DNA from: Peptococcaceae bacterium
Lineage (GTDB): Bacteria; Bacillota; Peptococcia; Peptococcales; Peptococcaceae
Length of the DNA: 64,000 bases
Direction of reading: 5' to 3'
Assembly: GCA_017399005.1 (NCBI GenBank)
Contig: JAFQEO010000007.1
Location: forward strand, 1 to 64,000
This document shows, one piece after another, positions 27,235 to 35,401 of this stretch (its first letter is position 1; each line of letters opens with the position of its first letter). A program made the position numbers and the translations under genes. The notes under the pieces were generated by a model, which saw only the letters and a list, made by a program, of their open reading frames with translations, did no database searches and was not told the DNA's origin.

Positions 27235-29396
27235 CTGATTTTACCTCCCCGATATGCTGCAGCCAGAATCTGCGCCACATGTACAACTTCCTGCTTTCCG
27301 CCTGCACGATTCACACCGTCTTTCAGATGCATTACACAGCCCGGACAGCTGGCCACGATATAATCTGCTTCGGTAGCCTGTGCTTTTTTAATTTTTGCAT
27401 CGTTCACCCGTTTTGATAAATCGTAATAGAACAAGCTAAAACTTCCGCCAAACCCGCAGCAGCTCGCCGCATCTTCCATTTCCCGCAGTTCCGCACCGGC
27501 ACCCTGCAGCAGTTTTCGTGGTTCTTCCGTAATTTGCAGTCCGCGCGCCATATGGCAGGAATCATGATAAGTCACACTGACCGGTGTTTTCAGTTCCGGC
27601 ACCGATACTTTCAATACATTGAACAGATAATCGTTCAAATCAATCACTTTTGCCCGCACATTTTCATACTGAACGGTCAGCATTGAATTATTCTCCTGCT
27701 GAATCAGCGCTTCCCATTCCTCTTTCACCGTTGTTGCACAGGACGGGCAGGCAAATACAATATAGTCATACATATCGCCGTAAAACAGGCTGATATTCGT
27801 TTTCGCCAGTTTCAGCGCGGTTTCTCTGTCGCCGCTCATCAGAGCCGGCAGACCGCAGCAGGCCTCTTTCTGATAGGTCACCATCTGCACATTGTTTGCC
27901 GCCAGAATATCATACACATCCAGCCCCAGCTGCGGATTTGCATAATTAATCAGACAGCCGCCAAAAAAGGCCACACGAGATGCCGGTTTTGCCAGCGGTG
28001 ATTTTTTCTTCAGAAGTTCCGAAAACGATTCTTTTGCCAGTGTCGGCAGCAGACGGTCACTCGGAACCCCCATTTTTTCCAGGTTAAGACGCAGTGTAGC
28101 ACCTTTGTCATTCCGTTTTAAACCGATTCCCTGGACATTTCGCGCCACTTTCATCAGCGGAGCCAGATGATTGCTGCCCAGCACGTTAAATACAGACTGC
28201 TTTGCCGTGCCAAGCCCTTCTTCTTTTACAATTTTACTGCGCAGTTCCGAAATCATTTCCGGCGTATGCATTCCAACGGCACAGGCTTCTTCACATCGTT
28301 TACAACCGATGCAGAGCGACAGCCCTGCCTCCTGCGCCTTATCCAGACCGTTCCCGTGGAATGCCGAGAATACAGCCCCTCTGCCGCCCAGATATTTATA
28401 ACCATAATGCTGGCCAATTTCCGCATAAACCGGACAGAAATTCAGACAGCTGCCGCAGTTGATGCAGTATAACGCTTCACCAAAGCCTTCTTTTACCGCT
28501 TCCCGGCGTCCCTGTGTCATCAGCACCACATGAACCTCTTCCGGCCCCTGTGCGGAGCCCAAAAAGGCCAGTTCCTCATTGTTATACCGGCTCACACCGT
28601 CAATTACCGAAATATAGGTCCCGATATCCTGCCCTACCCCGTAAGTAGCAGCCGCTTTTACAACGGTTAATCCGTCTGTAAATTTCGGTACCACTTTCTC
28701 AATGCCGGCAATGGCAATATGTACCCGCGGCATACTGGTTACACAGCGGATGTTGCCTTCGTTTTCCGTCAAAAAGATAGAGCCGGTCTCCGCGTCAATG
28801 GCATTGGCACCGGAAATACCGATTTCTGCCGTTGTCAGATATTCGCGCAGGCTTTCTCTTGCTGCCCGCACCAGTGTTTTGAGGTCGCATTCTAGTTCAC
28901 GGCCTACGTTGTCAGATAAGAGTGTGGTAACATCCTCAATTGGAATATGAATCGCCGGTACCATTGTATGAGTAGATTTATCTTTCCCTTCCAGCTGTAC
29001 CAGACGGTCGCCCAGGTCGGTTTCTATCACTTTTGCGCCCTGCTCCTGCAGATATTTGGCAATGCCGATTTCTTTCCCTGCATTGGTTTTTGATTTTACG
29101 ACGAGCTGCTGCCCCACAATATCGGCAATATACTGCTTTGCCTGTTCTTCGGTTTCCGCCACATACACCTGCACCCCTTTGGCTTTCATGGATGCAATTG
29201 CCTGTTCCAGCAGTTCATCCATATGGGCAATGGAATATTCTTTCAGTTCTCGCAGCTGTTGTGTCAAATCAGGATGTTTCTGCACCATACGCTGCATCCC
29301 CGGACGAATAACACCAAACGCACGATGACGCCCCTTCCAGGCCTCCTGGTCATTTAAGCCTTCCTGAATCTTTCCGGATAAATCAATATGTGCCAT
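27231..29396 (-). CDS. Fused LUD / ferredoxin / CCG-domain lactate oxidation protein (LutB-LutA type)
   Basis: 721 residues in three parts. Residues 60-310 form a LUD domain. Residues 310-390 carry two 4Fe-4S cysteine clusters (CINCGSCLNFCPVY and CIGCKRCEEACAVG). Residues 465-715 hold two CCG domains ending in CCGLPALMSG and CCGFGGSFSL, the ligands of non-cubane Fe-S clusters. This joins what Bacillus encodes as LutB and LutA, as in other single-chain LdhH-type proteins. It likely oxidises L- or D-lactate to pyruvate, passing electrons to an acceptor or flavoprotein not in the window. Confidence 0.87.
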   Translation of the reverse strand: MAHIDLSGKIQEGLNDQEAWKGRHRAFGVIRPGMQRMVQKHPDLTQQLRELKEYSIAHMDELLEQAIASMKAKGVQVYVAETEEQAKQYIADIVGQQLVVKSKTNAGKEIGIAKYLQEQGAKVIETDLGDRLVQLEGKDKSTHTMVPAIHIPIEDVTTLLSDNVGRELECDLKTLVRAARESLREYLTTAEIGISGANAIDAETGSIFLTENEGNIRCVTSMPRVHIAIAGIEKVVPKFTDGLTVVKAAATYGVGQDIGTYISVIDGVSRYNNEELAFLGSAQGPEEVHVVLMTQGRREAVKEGFGEALYCINCGSCLNFCPVYAEIGQHYGYKYLGGRGAVFSAFHGNGLDKAQEAGLSLCIGCKRCEEACAVGMHTPEMISELRSKIVKEEGLGTAKQSVFNVLGSNHLAPLMKVARNVQGIGLKRNDKGATLRLNLEKMGVPSDRLLPTLAKESFSELLKKKSPLAKPASRVAFFGGCLINYANPQLGLDVYDILAANNVQMVTYQKEACCGLPALMSGDRETALKLAKTNISLFYGDMYDYIVFACPSCATTVKEEWEALIQQENNSMLTVQYENVRAKVIDLNDYLFNVLKVSVPELKTPVSVTYHDSCHMARGLQITEEPRKLLQGAGAELREMEDAASCCGFGGSFSLFYYDLSKRVNDAKIKKAQATEADYIVASCPGCVMHLKDGVNRAGGKQEVVHVAQILAAAYRGGKIR

Positions 29397-29462
29397 ACGA
29401 ACCCCTTCTTTCTTGTTCCGTTCTTTCTATTTTCACTGCTCGTAATTCTTTCACTTTCCTCT

Positions 29463-29490
29463 ATTGTAGCAGTTTGGCGTTAAAATACAA
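29463..29490 (-). promoter_or_regulatory. Probable promoter of the lactate-utilisation operon
   Basis: TTGTAT (29485-29490), a 16-base spacer and TACAAT (29463-29468) on the minus strand, about 65 bases upstream of the 721-residue gene. Confidence 0.55.
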
Positions 29491-29507
29491 TCCTTCATCT
29501 GCACAGA

Positions 29508-29552
29508 ACCCCCGGAATACACAGTATAAACTGAATATTCCGGGGGTCCGTT
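29508..29552. terminator. Hairpin between the DUF2812 gene and the lactate operon
   Basis: ACCCCCGGAATA pairs with TATTCCGGGGGT. The T-run is on the plus-strand side, although both flanking genes are on the minus strand. It probably still stops the DUF2812 transcript or shields the lactate promoter. Confidence 0.55.
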
Positions 29553-29584
29553 TTTTTGTGCTGTTGCTGTTATTGTAATTTATT

Positions 29585-31000
29585 TTATTCTGCCTGCTCT
29601 GCGCACAGAAGTTTCTGCCCGGCAATAGCCATCTGGTTTTCATCCAGCAGCCAGTCGGCATTCAGCAGAACAATGCGGTTGTCTTTGCAGAGAATCCACT
29701 CGTTTACATAAAGATTGCCATGAAAATACTGATATGCCGCATCGGCGCCCCACGGCTCCGCATCTACCGGCCGATAGCATACATCATCGCCCAGAATACG
29801 TTTTGCGCTTTCATCCTGTTCCAGATAATCATTCAGGCAGAACGCATAAAGCGCTTCCATTTTTACATCGGTAATCTCATATTCCAGTGTCGGCATTTTC
29901 GTTTCGCCCAGCGTATGCCACAAATGCTGCCGATATTCATAATGAGCCATCAAAGGAGAGCTGCTTCCATCCGCTTTATAGGAATAGTTTGGATGATACG
30001 CATCCAGCAGATCCTGAACGGTTAACGGAAGTTCATCCCGGTAGATTTCATATTTCCGGCCATCTTCTGTTGTATACACTGCCACCGATTCATCACTGAA
30101 CCAGTCATACTGCAGCGATGCAACCACAACGGCAGTAATCATCAGAAATGTCAATACAAATACTATCAGAATCGTAATAATCCAGTTGGCAGCTTTCGAT
30201 ACACCGGCTTTTTTGAGCCGCCGCTGCAGCAGTTCTATTACGGCGCACATAATTGTAAACTGGGTCAGATACACCACCATAAACAAACCTGCGCCATTGC
30301 CATTCGCCTGCAGAAAAGTAACCATAAATACGATGAGAAACAATACGGTAAGTACCAGTGTCACTTTCTGAATCGTCTGATATTTAGGACTTTCCGCACA
30401 GGTACCGCCCTCCGCCACCGCTTTCTCCGAACGGCGGCACCATCTGAAATAGCTGAACAGATTTGCAATGTTCGCAATGGTTACATATACCATAAACGCC
30501 ACCAGAAGCAGTTTATAGTTCTGGGCAAAAAACTCTACCGGGTCGGATAAATTAACCTGCTGTGCCAGCAATAGAAACATAAGTACAAGTACGGCAATCT
30601 GCCCCGGAAGAAAAGATTTTTTCATCGATTTCTTTATAACATCCAGACGCATTTTTTCATCGGTTTCTATCGGAATTGGATTTTCTTCCGCACTGCAGAA
30701 AATCTGCATCTGTTCCCAGTCACCGATTTTCTCCCAGCCGGCCTCTGCACAATAATCCTCCAGCGTCAGCTGGTTGTCGGTCGGCTCCGGATTTAAATCC
30801 GATGCATCGGGTACATAGGTGACCGCGTATTTTAAATCTGCCGGTTCTATTCTGCGATATTTCCAGCTGTAACGGCCTACTTTCTCCAGTTTCCAGCCAT
30901 TCTGCGCCATTTTACTTAAATGTTTTTCCACGCCGCGATAATCAAACAGCAGAAAGGTTTCCAGGCGGCGTTTTACATCTTTATCTCCAAACAGTTTCAC
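29585..31000 (-). CDS. DUF2812-domain membrane protein
   Basis: About 471 residues from a GTG at 31000 behind GAGGAGG; this start overlaps the padR stop by 4 bases. The N-terminal ~115 residues are the cytoplasmic DUF2812 domain (LLFDYRGVEKHLSKMAQNGWKL). Several transmembrane helices lie between residues ~135 and 310, followed by an extracytoplasmic domain. DUF2812 genes are commonly paired with PadR regulators, as here. No activity is known. Confidence 0.8.
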   Translation of the reverse strand: MKLFGDKDVKRRLETFLLFDYRGVEKHLSKMAQNGWKLEKVGRYSWKYRRIEPADLKYAVTYVPDASDLNPEPTDNQLTLEDYCAEAGWEKIGDWEQMQIFCSAEENPIPIETDEKMRLDVIKKSMKKSFLPGQIAVLVLMFLLLAQQVNLSDPVEFFAQNYKLLLVAFMVYVTIANIANLFSYFRWCRRSEKAVAEGGTCAESPKYQTIQKVTLVLTVLFLIVFMVTFLQANGNGAGLFMVVYLTQFTIMCAVIELLQRRLKKAGVSKAANWIITILIVFVLTFLMITAVVVASLQYDWFSDESVAVYTTEDGRKYEIYRDELPLTVQDLLDAYHPNYSYKADGSSSPLMAHYEYRQHLWHTLGETKMPTLEYEITDVKMEALYAFCLNDYLEQDESAKRILGDDVCYRPVDAEPWGADAAYQYFHGNLYVNEWILCKDNRIVLLNADWLLDENQMAIAGQKLLCAEQAE

Positions 31001-31320
31001 GATAATTCCTCCTCTCGCAGATAGCGCTGATAGTCCGCAATCTGTGCACACAGCCTCTGATATTCCTCGTCCAGACGGGTGCGGCCTTTCTCCGTTAACA
31101 GATAGCTCCGGCGACGTCCTTCCACTTTTGTTTCATAAATCATTTTTGCATCCACAAACTGTTCCAGCAGGTTATACAGCGTTCCGGGGCCAACCGTTAC
31201 TCGGCCTCCTGTCATCTGTTTTACCTGCTCCATTATATCCATACCGCAGCACTCAACACGCAGACACAGCAGAATATAAAACATTGGCTCCGTCAGTGTC
31301 TGAAACTTTTCTCTCGGCAT
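30997..31320 (-). CDS. PadR-family transcriptional repressor
   Basis: 107 residues from an ATG behind AAGGGGGCGAT. A winged-helix domain occupies residues 5-75, with MEQVKQMTGGRVTVGPGTLYNLL as the PadR recognition helix region, followed by a short dimerisation helix. It is the first full-size gene of a coupled operon with the DUF2812 protein. Palindromic sites overlapping the promoter suggest autorepression. Confidence 0.9.
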   Translation of the reverse strand: MPREKFQTLTEPMFYILLCLRVECCGMDIMEQVKQMTGGRVTVGPGTLYNLLEQFVDAKMIYETKVEGRRRSYLLTEKGRTRLDEEYQRLCAQIADYQRYLREEELS

Positions 31321-31321
31321 A

Positions 31322-31396
31322 TCATCGCCCCCTTTTTTCACTAAAGAAGACTATATACAGAGCAACACAAACAGCAATCCATACCGCTATTTCCAT
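31322..31396 (-). CDS. 24-residue membrane microprotein / upstream ORF of padR
   Basis: ATG at 31396 to TGA at 31322 encodes 24 residues. The first ~18 are strongly hydrophobic (MEIAVWIAVCVALYIVFF) and the tail SEKRGR is charged, a typical single-pass microprotein. A GGAAGGGGG ribosome site precedes it, and its stop is one base from the padR ATG, so it could couple translation into padR. It is too short for routine gene callers. Functional status is inferred from the ribosome site and spacing only. Confidence 0.5.
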   Translation of the reverse strand: MEIAVWIAVCVALYIVFFSEKRGR

Positions 31397-31430
31397 TTTG
31401 CTGCCCCCTTCCTCTATGTCCAGAACTTTA

Positions 31431-31484
31431 TATCGAATATCGTTATTATACTTTTATTGTATTATCGATATTCGTTATTGTCAA
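31431..31484 (-). promoter_or_regulatory. padR promoter with overlapping palindromic operators
   Basis: On the minus strand TTGACA (31479-31484), a 17-base spacer and TACAAT (31456-31461) form a near-consensus promoter. The spacer contains AACGAATATCGATAA, and a related AACGATATTCGATAT lies just downstream of the -10 box. These ATATCG/CGATAT-rich repeats are placed as expected for PadR autorepression. Confidence 0.65.
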
Positions 31485-31507
31485 TATTATTCTTGTGAAA
31501 GTACACA

Positions 31508-31540
31508 AAAAAGCAGCCTGTGTATCACAAGCTGCTTTTG
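31508..31540. terminator. Hairpin terminator after spoVS
   Basis: AAAAGCAGC/GCTGCTTTT stem with A and T flanks, between the spoVS stop and the padR promoter. Confidence 0.65.
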
Positions 31541-31664
31541 GAATCCGATTCTGTTTTGTCTGTTATCCGTTTAAAAGTATTCTGCTGCATATAAACTGTG
31601 TCTGTTGTTTCATCCAGTACTATATCTCAATTCTGCATCTGCTGCTGCGGTAACATGTTTTTGT

Positions 31665-31925
31665 TCAGCGCGGTTCTACAATTAATTTGATGGCTGTGCG
31701 CTCTTCCTCGTCAATCATGATGTCGGTAAAAGCGGGAATGCAAATCAGGTCAATTCCACTCGGTGCTACAAACCCTCGTGCAATCGCCACTGCTTTCACT
31801 GCCTGATTCAGTGCACCGGCGCCGATGGCCTGCATTTCTGCACCGCCACGCTCCCGGATGACTCCGGCCAGTGCCCCTGCTACAGAATTTGGATTCGATT
31901 TTGCTGAAACTTTTAATACTTCCAT
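31665..31925 (-). CDS. spoVS: Stage V sporulation protein S
   Basis: 86 residues matching the highly conserved SpoVS fold: MEVLKVSAKSNPNSVAGALAG, IGAGALNQAVKAVAIARG and a final AIKLIVEP. SpoVS is a small Alba-like protein that affects sporulation and septation in Bacillus. It commonly lies beside ymdB, as here. Its presence does not prove that the organism sporulates. Confidence 0.95.
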   Translation of the reverse strand: MEVLKVSAKSNPNSVAGALAGVIRERGGAEMQAIGAGALNQAVKAVAIARGFVAPSGIDLICIPAFTDIMIDEEERTAIKLIVEPR

Positions 31926-32046
31926 AAACGTTACCTCCTGAGTAATTGAAATAGTAATATCTGGAATATTAATATATATTCAACAACTCAGAAAATATTC
32001 CTGTTTCGGAACTATAAATTTTATCAGATTTTTCCAGTTAAAATTT

Positions 32047-32820
32047 TTATACCTGAATCGGTAGAATGGATTTTGCCATACCGGTTTTATCATCCAGTTC
32101 CACAACGACTGCACAGAGCTTTGCCTCGCCTTCGGCATGCTGAAACCGAACCGGAATCTGGGTTACAAACTGCTGCACCGACAGCTCGGTTTTCACACCC
32201 AGCACCGAATGAACGGCGCCGGTCATCCCCACATCACTGATATAAGCGGTACCTTTCGGCAATACACAGGCATCGGCTGTCTGTACATGGGTATGCGTTC
32301 CCAGCACCGCACCGGCACGGCCATCCACATAATTGGCAAAAGCAATTTTCTCAGATGTTGCCTCCGCGTGCAAATCAATAATAATGTGTCGAACCCCCTG
32401 CTGTTTCAGGTCTTTCAGCAAATCATCAATCATAGTAAACGGCGATGGCAGCGAGCTTACAAATACATTGCCCAAAAGATTCACCACAGCCACCTGCACA
32501 CGGCCCATATCTACAATGGTATAACCCTTGCCAGGTGTGCCTGCCGGATAATTAAGCGGCCGGATAATCGCATCTTCCCGGTCGATAAAATTGTAAATTT
32601 CCTGATTGGCCCAGGCATGATTGCCCAGAGTCACTACATCTGCACCGGCAAAGCGTAAATCGCGAAACTGTTTTTCGGTAATGCCGTTTCGTTCTGCCGC
32701 ATTCTCCCCGTTTACGATTACCAGATCTGCGCCATACTGCCGTTTTAACCGGCCCAGTTCCTGTGTCGCTTTATCCATACCGCATGTTCCGGTAATATCA
32801 CCAACAAATAATATCTTCAA
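32047..32820 (-). CDS. ymdB: YmdB-type metallophosphoesterase (TIGR00282 family)
   Basis: 257 residues with the dinuclear metal motifs of the family: GDITGTCG at the N-terminus, NGENAAERNG, GNHAW near residue 67, DLHAEATSEK near 150 and GTHTHVQTAD near 175. YmdB hydrolyses 2',3'-cyclic nucleotides and is reported to influence biofilm and motility decisions in Bacillus. It lies upstream of spoVS on the same strand, the common ymdB-spoVS order. Confidence 0.93.
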   Translation of the reverse strand: MKILFVGDITGTCGMDKATQELGRLKRQYGADLVIVNGENAAERNGITEKQFRDLRFAGADVVTLGNHAWANQEIYNFIDREDAIIRPLNYPAGTPGKGYTIVDMGRVQVAVVNLLGNVFVSSLPSPFTMIDDLLKDLKQQGVRHIIIDLHAEATSEKIAFANYVDGRAGAVLGTHTHVQTADACVLPKGTAYISDVGMTGAVHSVLGVKTELSVQQFVTQIPVRFQHAEGEAKLCAVVVELDDKTGMAKSILPIQV

Positions 32821-32838
32821 TCGTTGTTCCCCCTGCCG

Positions 32839-33306
32839 TTATTCCTCCTGTATAAATTCCCGCAGCATCACCTGCCGGGAAATCCGGTGCCCGCAGGCAC
32901 ACCAGTTTACAAAATGTTCACAGTTGTTCCAGAGAAAATGATATCCGCCAAACCGGCTTCCTACCTGACACAACGCCCTTCGTGCCACAAGTTCTTCCGG
33001 AAAGGCAAACCGCACCTCACAGGCTTCACAGACATCACCTGCTCTGGCAAAATCCGCAATGCCGGTTCTCTGAATCCAGGCATTGGCATGAATATCCTGC
33101 CGTTTTCCTCTGAAATGCACAACCGTTCCATCATCCAGCGCAATGCCGTAATGACGAAACGTTAAAAACCCATCCTCCATCTGCTGAAACAGGATTCGCT
33201 GCATGGTCTGCTGTTTCCAGTCAGAAACTGTTTTACGAATCAGTTCCCGCTCCATAGGGCTGATATGACGAACCACATAAATTGCACGGCAACGCATACA
33301 TCTCAC
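32839..33306 (-). CDS. LRAT/NlpC-P60-like thiol hydrolase
   Basis: 155 residues with HYGIALDDGTVVHF near residue 52 and NNCEHFVNWC near 127. These are the His and catalytic Cys blocks of the lecithin-retinol-acyltransferase branch of the permuted NlpC/P60 fold. Such enzymes act as acyltransferases or hydrolases through a Cys-His pair. The N-terminus lacks a signal peptide and carries two CxxC-like cysteines. Only 18 bases separate it from ymdB, so they may be co-transcribed. Substrate unknown. Confidence 0.78.
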   Translation of the reverse strand: MRCMRCRAIYVVRHISPMERELIRKTVSDWKQQTMQRILFQQMEDGFLTFRHYGIALDDGTVVHFRGKRQDIHANAWIQRTGIADFARAGDVCEACEVRFAFPEELVARRALCQVGSRFGGYHFLWNNCEHFVNWCACGHRISRQVMLREFIQEE

Positions 33307-33349
33307 CTCGCTGTTTTTTACAGCTTATGTGAGATAGCCGCCAAACGTG

Positions 33350-35077
33350 CTATCTGCCGTACCTTTTCATTTTTTCATACAATGCTGCACTGTCTGCGGC
33401 AGGAATCTCCTGCACCTGACCAATCTGCGCAGCCAGACATGCCGCTCTGGCACCATCCTCTAAAATCTGCGCCAGCATATAGGCACGTTCCATAGTATCC
33501 GATACCGCAACGGCGCCATGGTTTGCCAGAAGGCACCCGTTTGCTTCTTTCAGCGCTTCTGCTGTTTTCTGAGCCAGCATGTCACTGCCCGGCTGATAAT
33601 ACGTTACCAGCGGAATATTCCCCGGCGCAATCATACCCATTTCGCCAATAACCGGGCCAAGTGTTTTTCCGCTGGATGCATACGCTGTACAGTAAGCCGA
33701 ATGGGTATGCATAATGGCATTGCAGTCAGGGCGAGCCGCATAAACGGCACAGTGCATTGGAAGTTCCGATGATGGTTTATACCGGTTGCTTACGCCCTCC
33801 ACCATGCTGCCGTCTAATCGCAGCAGACAGATATCCTCCGGCTGCATAGAATCATATAACACCCCGGATGGTGTAATGGCCAGCAGATTATGTTCCCTGT
33901 CCACGGCGCTCACATTGCCGAAACTGCCGCTGCTTAAACCGTCTCTAGCCATATTTTTTGCCGCATCCACCACCTGCTGCTGCAATGTTCTGGCATTGCA
34001 CTGTATTGCCGGTTCTCCTCTGCGAAGTGCTTCCAGATTCTGCTGAAACGGCGGAAATGCTACACCTTTTTCTGTAATAATGGCTGTGATATAGCGTTCC
34101 GGTGTCACATCAAAGGCCGGGTTAAAAATCGCCGCCCCGTCCGGCACTGTCTGCCGCCCGTTAAACTGACGGATTTCTTCTTCTTTGCGCTGTTCAATTG
34201 GAATCTGTGTTCCGTTTTCAATCGCAAAATCCACTGTGGAAAGCGGTGCTGCCACATAAAACGGAATACCGTGTTCCTTCGCCAGAATGGCCACTGTGTA
34301 TGTGCCGATTTTATTGGCTGTATCCCCGTTGGAGGCAATCCGGTCTGCACCTACAATCACCGCCTGCACATTTCCCTGCGCCATCACAACACCGGCCATG
34401 TTATCGCAGATGCTTGTAACCGGGATGCCACTCTGGCTCAGTTCCCATGCAGTCAGCCGTGCACCCTGCAAAAGCGGACGGGTTTCATCCGAATATACAG
34501 CAATCGGCTTGTTGCGTTCCTGCATCATATAGGCAGGCGCCAGCGCTGTGCCGTACATACTGGTCGCCAGCGCCCCGGCATTACAGTGGGTCAGCATTGC
34601 CTGAAAACCCGGAATCTGTTCCAGAAGGTCTGCACCGTGTTCCCCGATGGCACGACATGCCGCAATATCTTCCGCCAGCATTTTTTCACATTCTTTTAAA
34701 AGGCCTTTCACCAGAGTTTCGGTATCATCTCCCGATTCTGCCAGCCGCTCCGCCACTTCCCCCATACGGGTAACCGCCCAGTGCAGATTTACCGCCGTCG
34801 GACGGGAAGTATCCAGATAGGCTCCGGTTTCTTTCACTTCTGCCGCAAAATTTTCCCGGTTTAAGAGGCCCGCCTCCAGTTTACGCGCTGCGCCCAGATA
34901 AACACCAAAGGCACCCGCCAGCCCGATTGCCGGTGCTCCGCGCACCACCAGCCGCTTAATGGCATCCCACATCTGTTCCGCTGTAACAATCTCCTGCACA
35001 TCCAGCTCCACTGGAAGCTTTGTCTGGTCAATTAAAAATACTTTATCGCCTTCCAGCCATATTGGTTTTGGCAGCAT
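33350..35077 (-). CDS. Fused methylthioribose-1-phosphate isomerase (MtnA) and class II aldolase
   Basis: 575 residues from an ATG behind AAAGGATG (the frame runs on to 35194 without support). Residues 1-345 are MtnA/eIF2B-like, with RGAPAIGLAGAFGVY, the THCNAGALAT Cys block and the GADRIASNGDTANKIGT Asp block. Residues ~355-575 are a class II aldolase/adducin domain with SGSFGNVSA, the zinc-binding HTHSAYCTAYA and LLANHGAVAVSD. In the DHAP shunt MtnA isomerises 5-methylthioribose or 5-deoxyribose 1-phosphate, and the Ald2-type aldolase splits the ketose to DHAP plus an aldehyde. Here both steps are on one chain. No kinase or nucleosidase is adjacent. A classic MtnB dehydratase activity is the alternative for the second domain. 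Confidence 0.87.
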   Translation of the reverse strand: MLPKPIWLEGDKVFLIDQTKLPVELDVQEIVTAEQMWDAIKRLVVRGAPAIGLAGAFGVYLGAARKLEAGLLNRENFAAEVKETGAYLDTSRPTAVNLHWAVTRMGEVAERLAESGDDTETLVKGLLKECEKMLAEDIAACRAIGEHGADLLEQIPGFQAMLTHCNAGALATSMYGTALAPAYMMQERNKPIAVYSDETRPLLQGARLTAWELSQSGIPVTSICDNMAGVVMAQGNVQAVIVGADRIASNGDTANKIGTYTVAILAKEHGIPFYVAAPLSTVDFAIENGTQIPIEQRKEEEIRQFNGRQTVPDGAAIFNPAFDVTPERYITAIITEKGVAFPPFQQNLEALRRGEPAIQCNARTLQQQVVDAAKNMARDGLSSGSFGNVSAVDREHNLLAITPSGVLYDSMQPEDICLLRLDGSMVEGVSNRYKPSSELPMHCAVYAARPDCNAIMHTHSAYCTAYASSGKTLGPVIGEMGMIAPGNIPLVTYYQPGSDMLAQKTAEALKEANGCLLANHGAVAVSDTMERAYMLAQILEDGARAACLAAQIGQVQEIPAADSAALYEKMKRYGR

Positions 35078-35190
35078 ATACAAACACATCCTTTGCGTAA
35101 TCATTTCTGTTTTTCTGATACGATTATACAATAAAATATTCCCCTGCAAAAGTAATAACCGCCGAAAAGATGCGATAAAATAAACACAAA

Positions 35191-35341
35191 ACAAAAAGAC
35201 TTACAGCAAACCAACTAACGGCAAAAGCCTTGCTGGTTTCTTCAAACACTGTAAGTCCTTCACAACCCCGCCAGAAGAGCACAGGTCGTTCCAGCAGGGT
35301 ATCTCTAGTATGTGCGGCACTGCCGAATTCATACTGGCAAT
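35191..35341 (-). promoter_or_regulatory. Structured 5' leader with terminator upstream of the mtnA-aldolase fusion (unidentified riboswitch candidate)
   Basis: The minus-strand RNA can form AGTATG/CATACT enclosing CGGC/GCCG, then a 10-bp stem between ACCCTGCTGG and CTGGCGGGGT. A long terminator-like hairpin follows (GACTTACAG/CTGTAAGTC at 35198-35257, inner AAACCA/TGGTTT) with CTTTTTG after it, about 115 bases before the start codon. Two compact stems plus an intrinsic terminator in a leader suggests ligand-controlled attenuation. It does not match the SAM, TPP, cobalamin, purine, guanidine, fluoride or T-box consensus patterns I can recall. Confidence 0.5.
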
Positions 35342-35375
35342 AAAAAACATCCTCCCTGTAACATACAGAGAGGAT
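35342..35375 (-). terminator. Terminator of thiT
   Basis: ATCCTCTCTGTA/ACAGGGAGGAT hairpin followed by six T residues on the minus strand, 27 bases past the thiT stop. Confidence 0.87.
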
Positions 35376-35401
35376 CTAATAAAATCATTTTCTTTTTCAG
35401 A

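Noticed and set aside
26434-27363. 309-codon open frame on the plus strand
   Set aside because: Antisense shadow of the LUD-protein gene, which has clear family motifs on the other strand.
35191-35341. SAM (S-box) riboswitch or T-box before the mtnA fusion
   Set aside because: The S-box core and the T-box AGGGTGGNACCGCG block are not present; only the general leader-terminator layout agrees.
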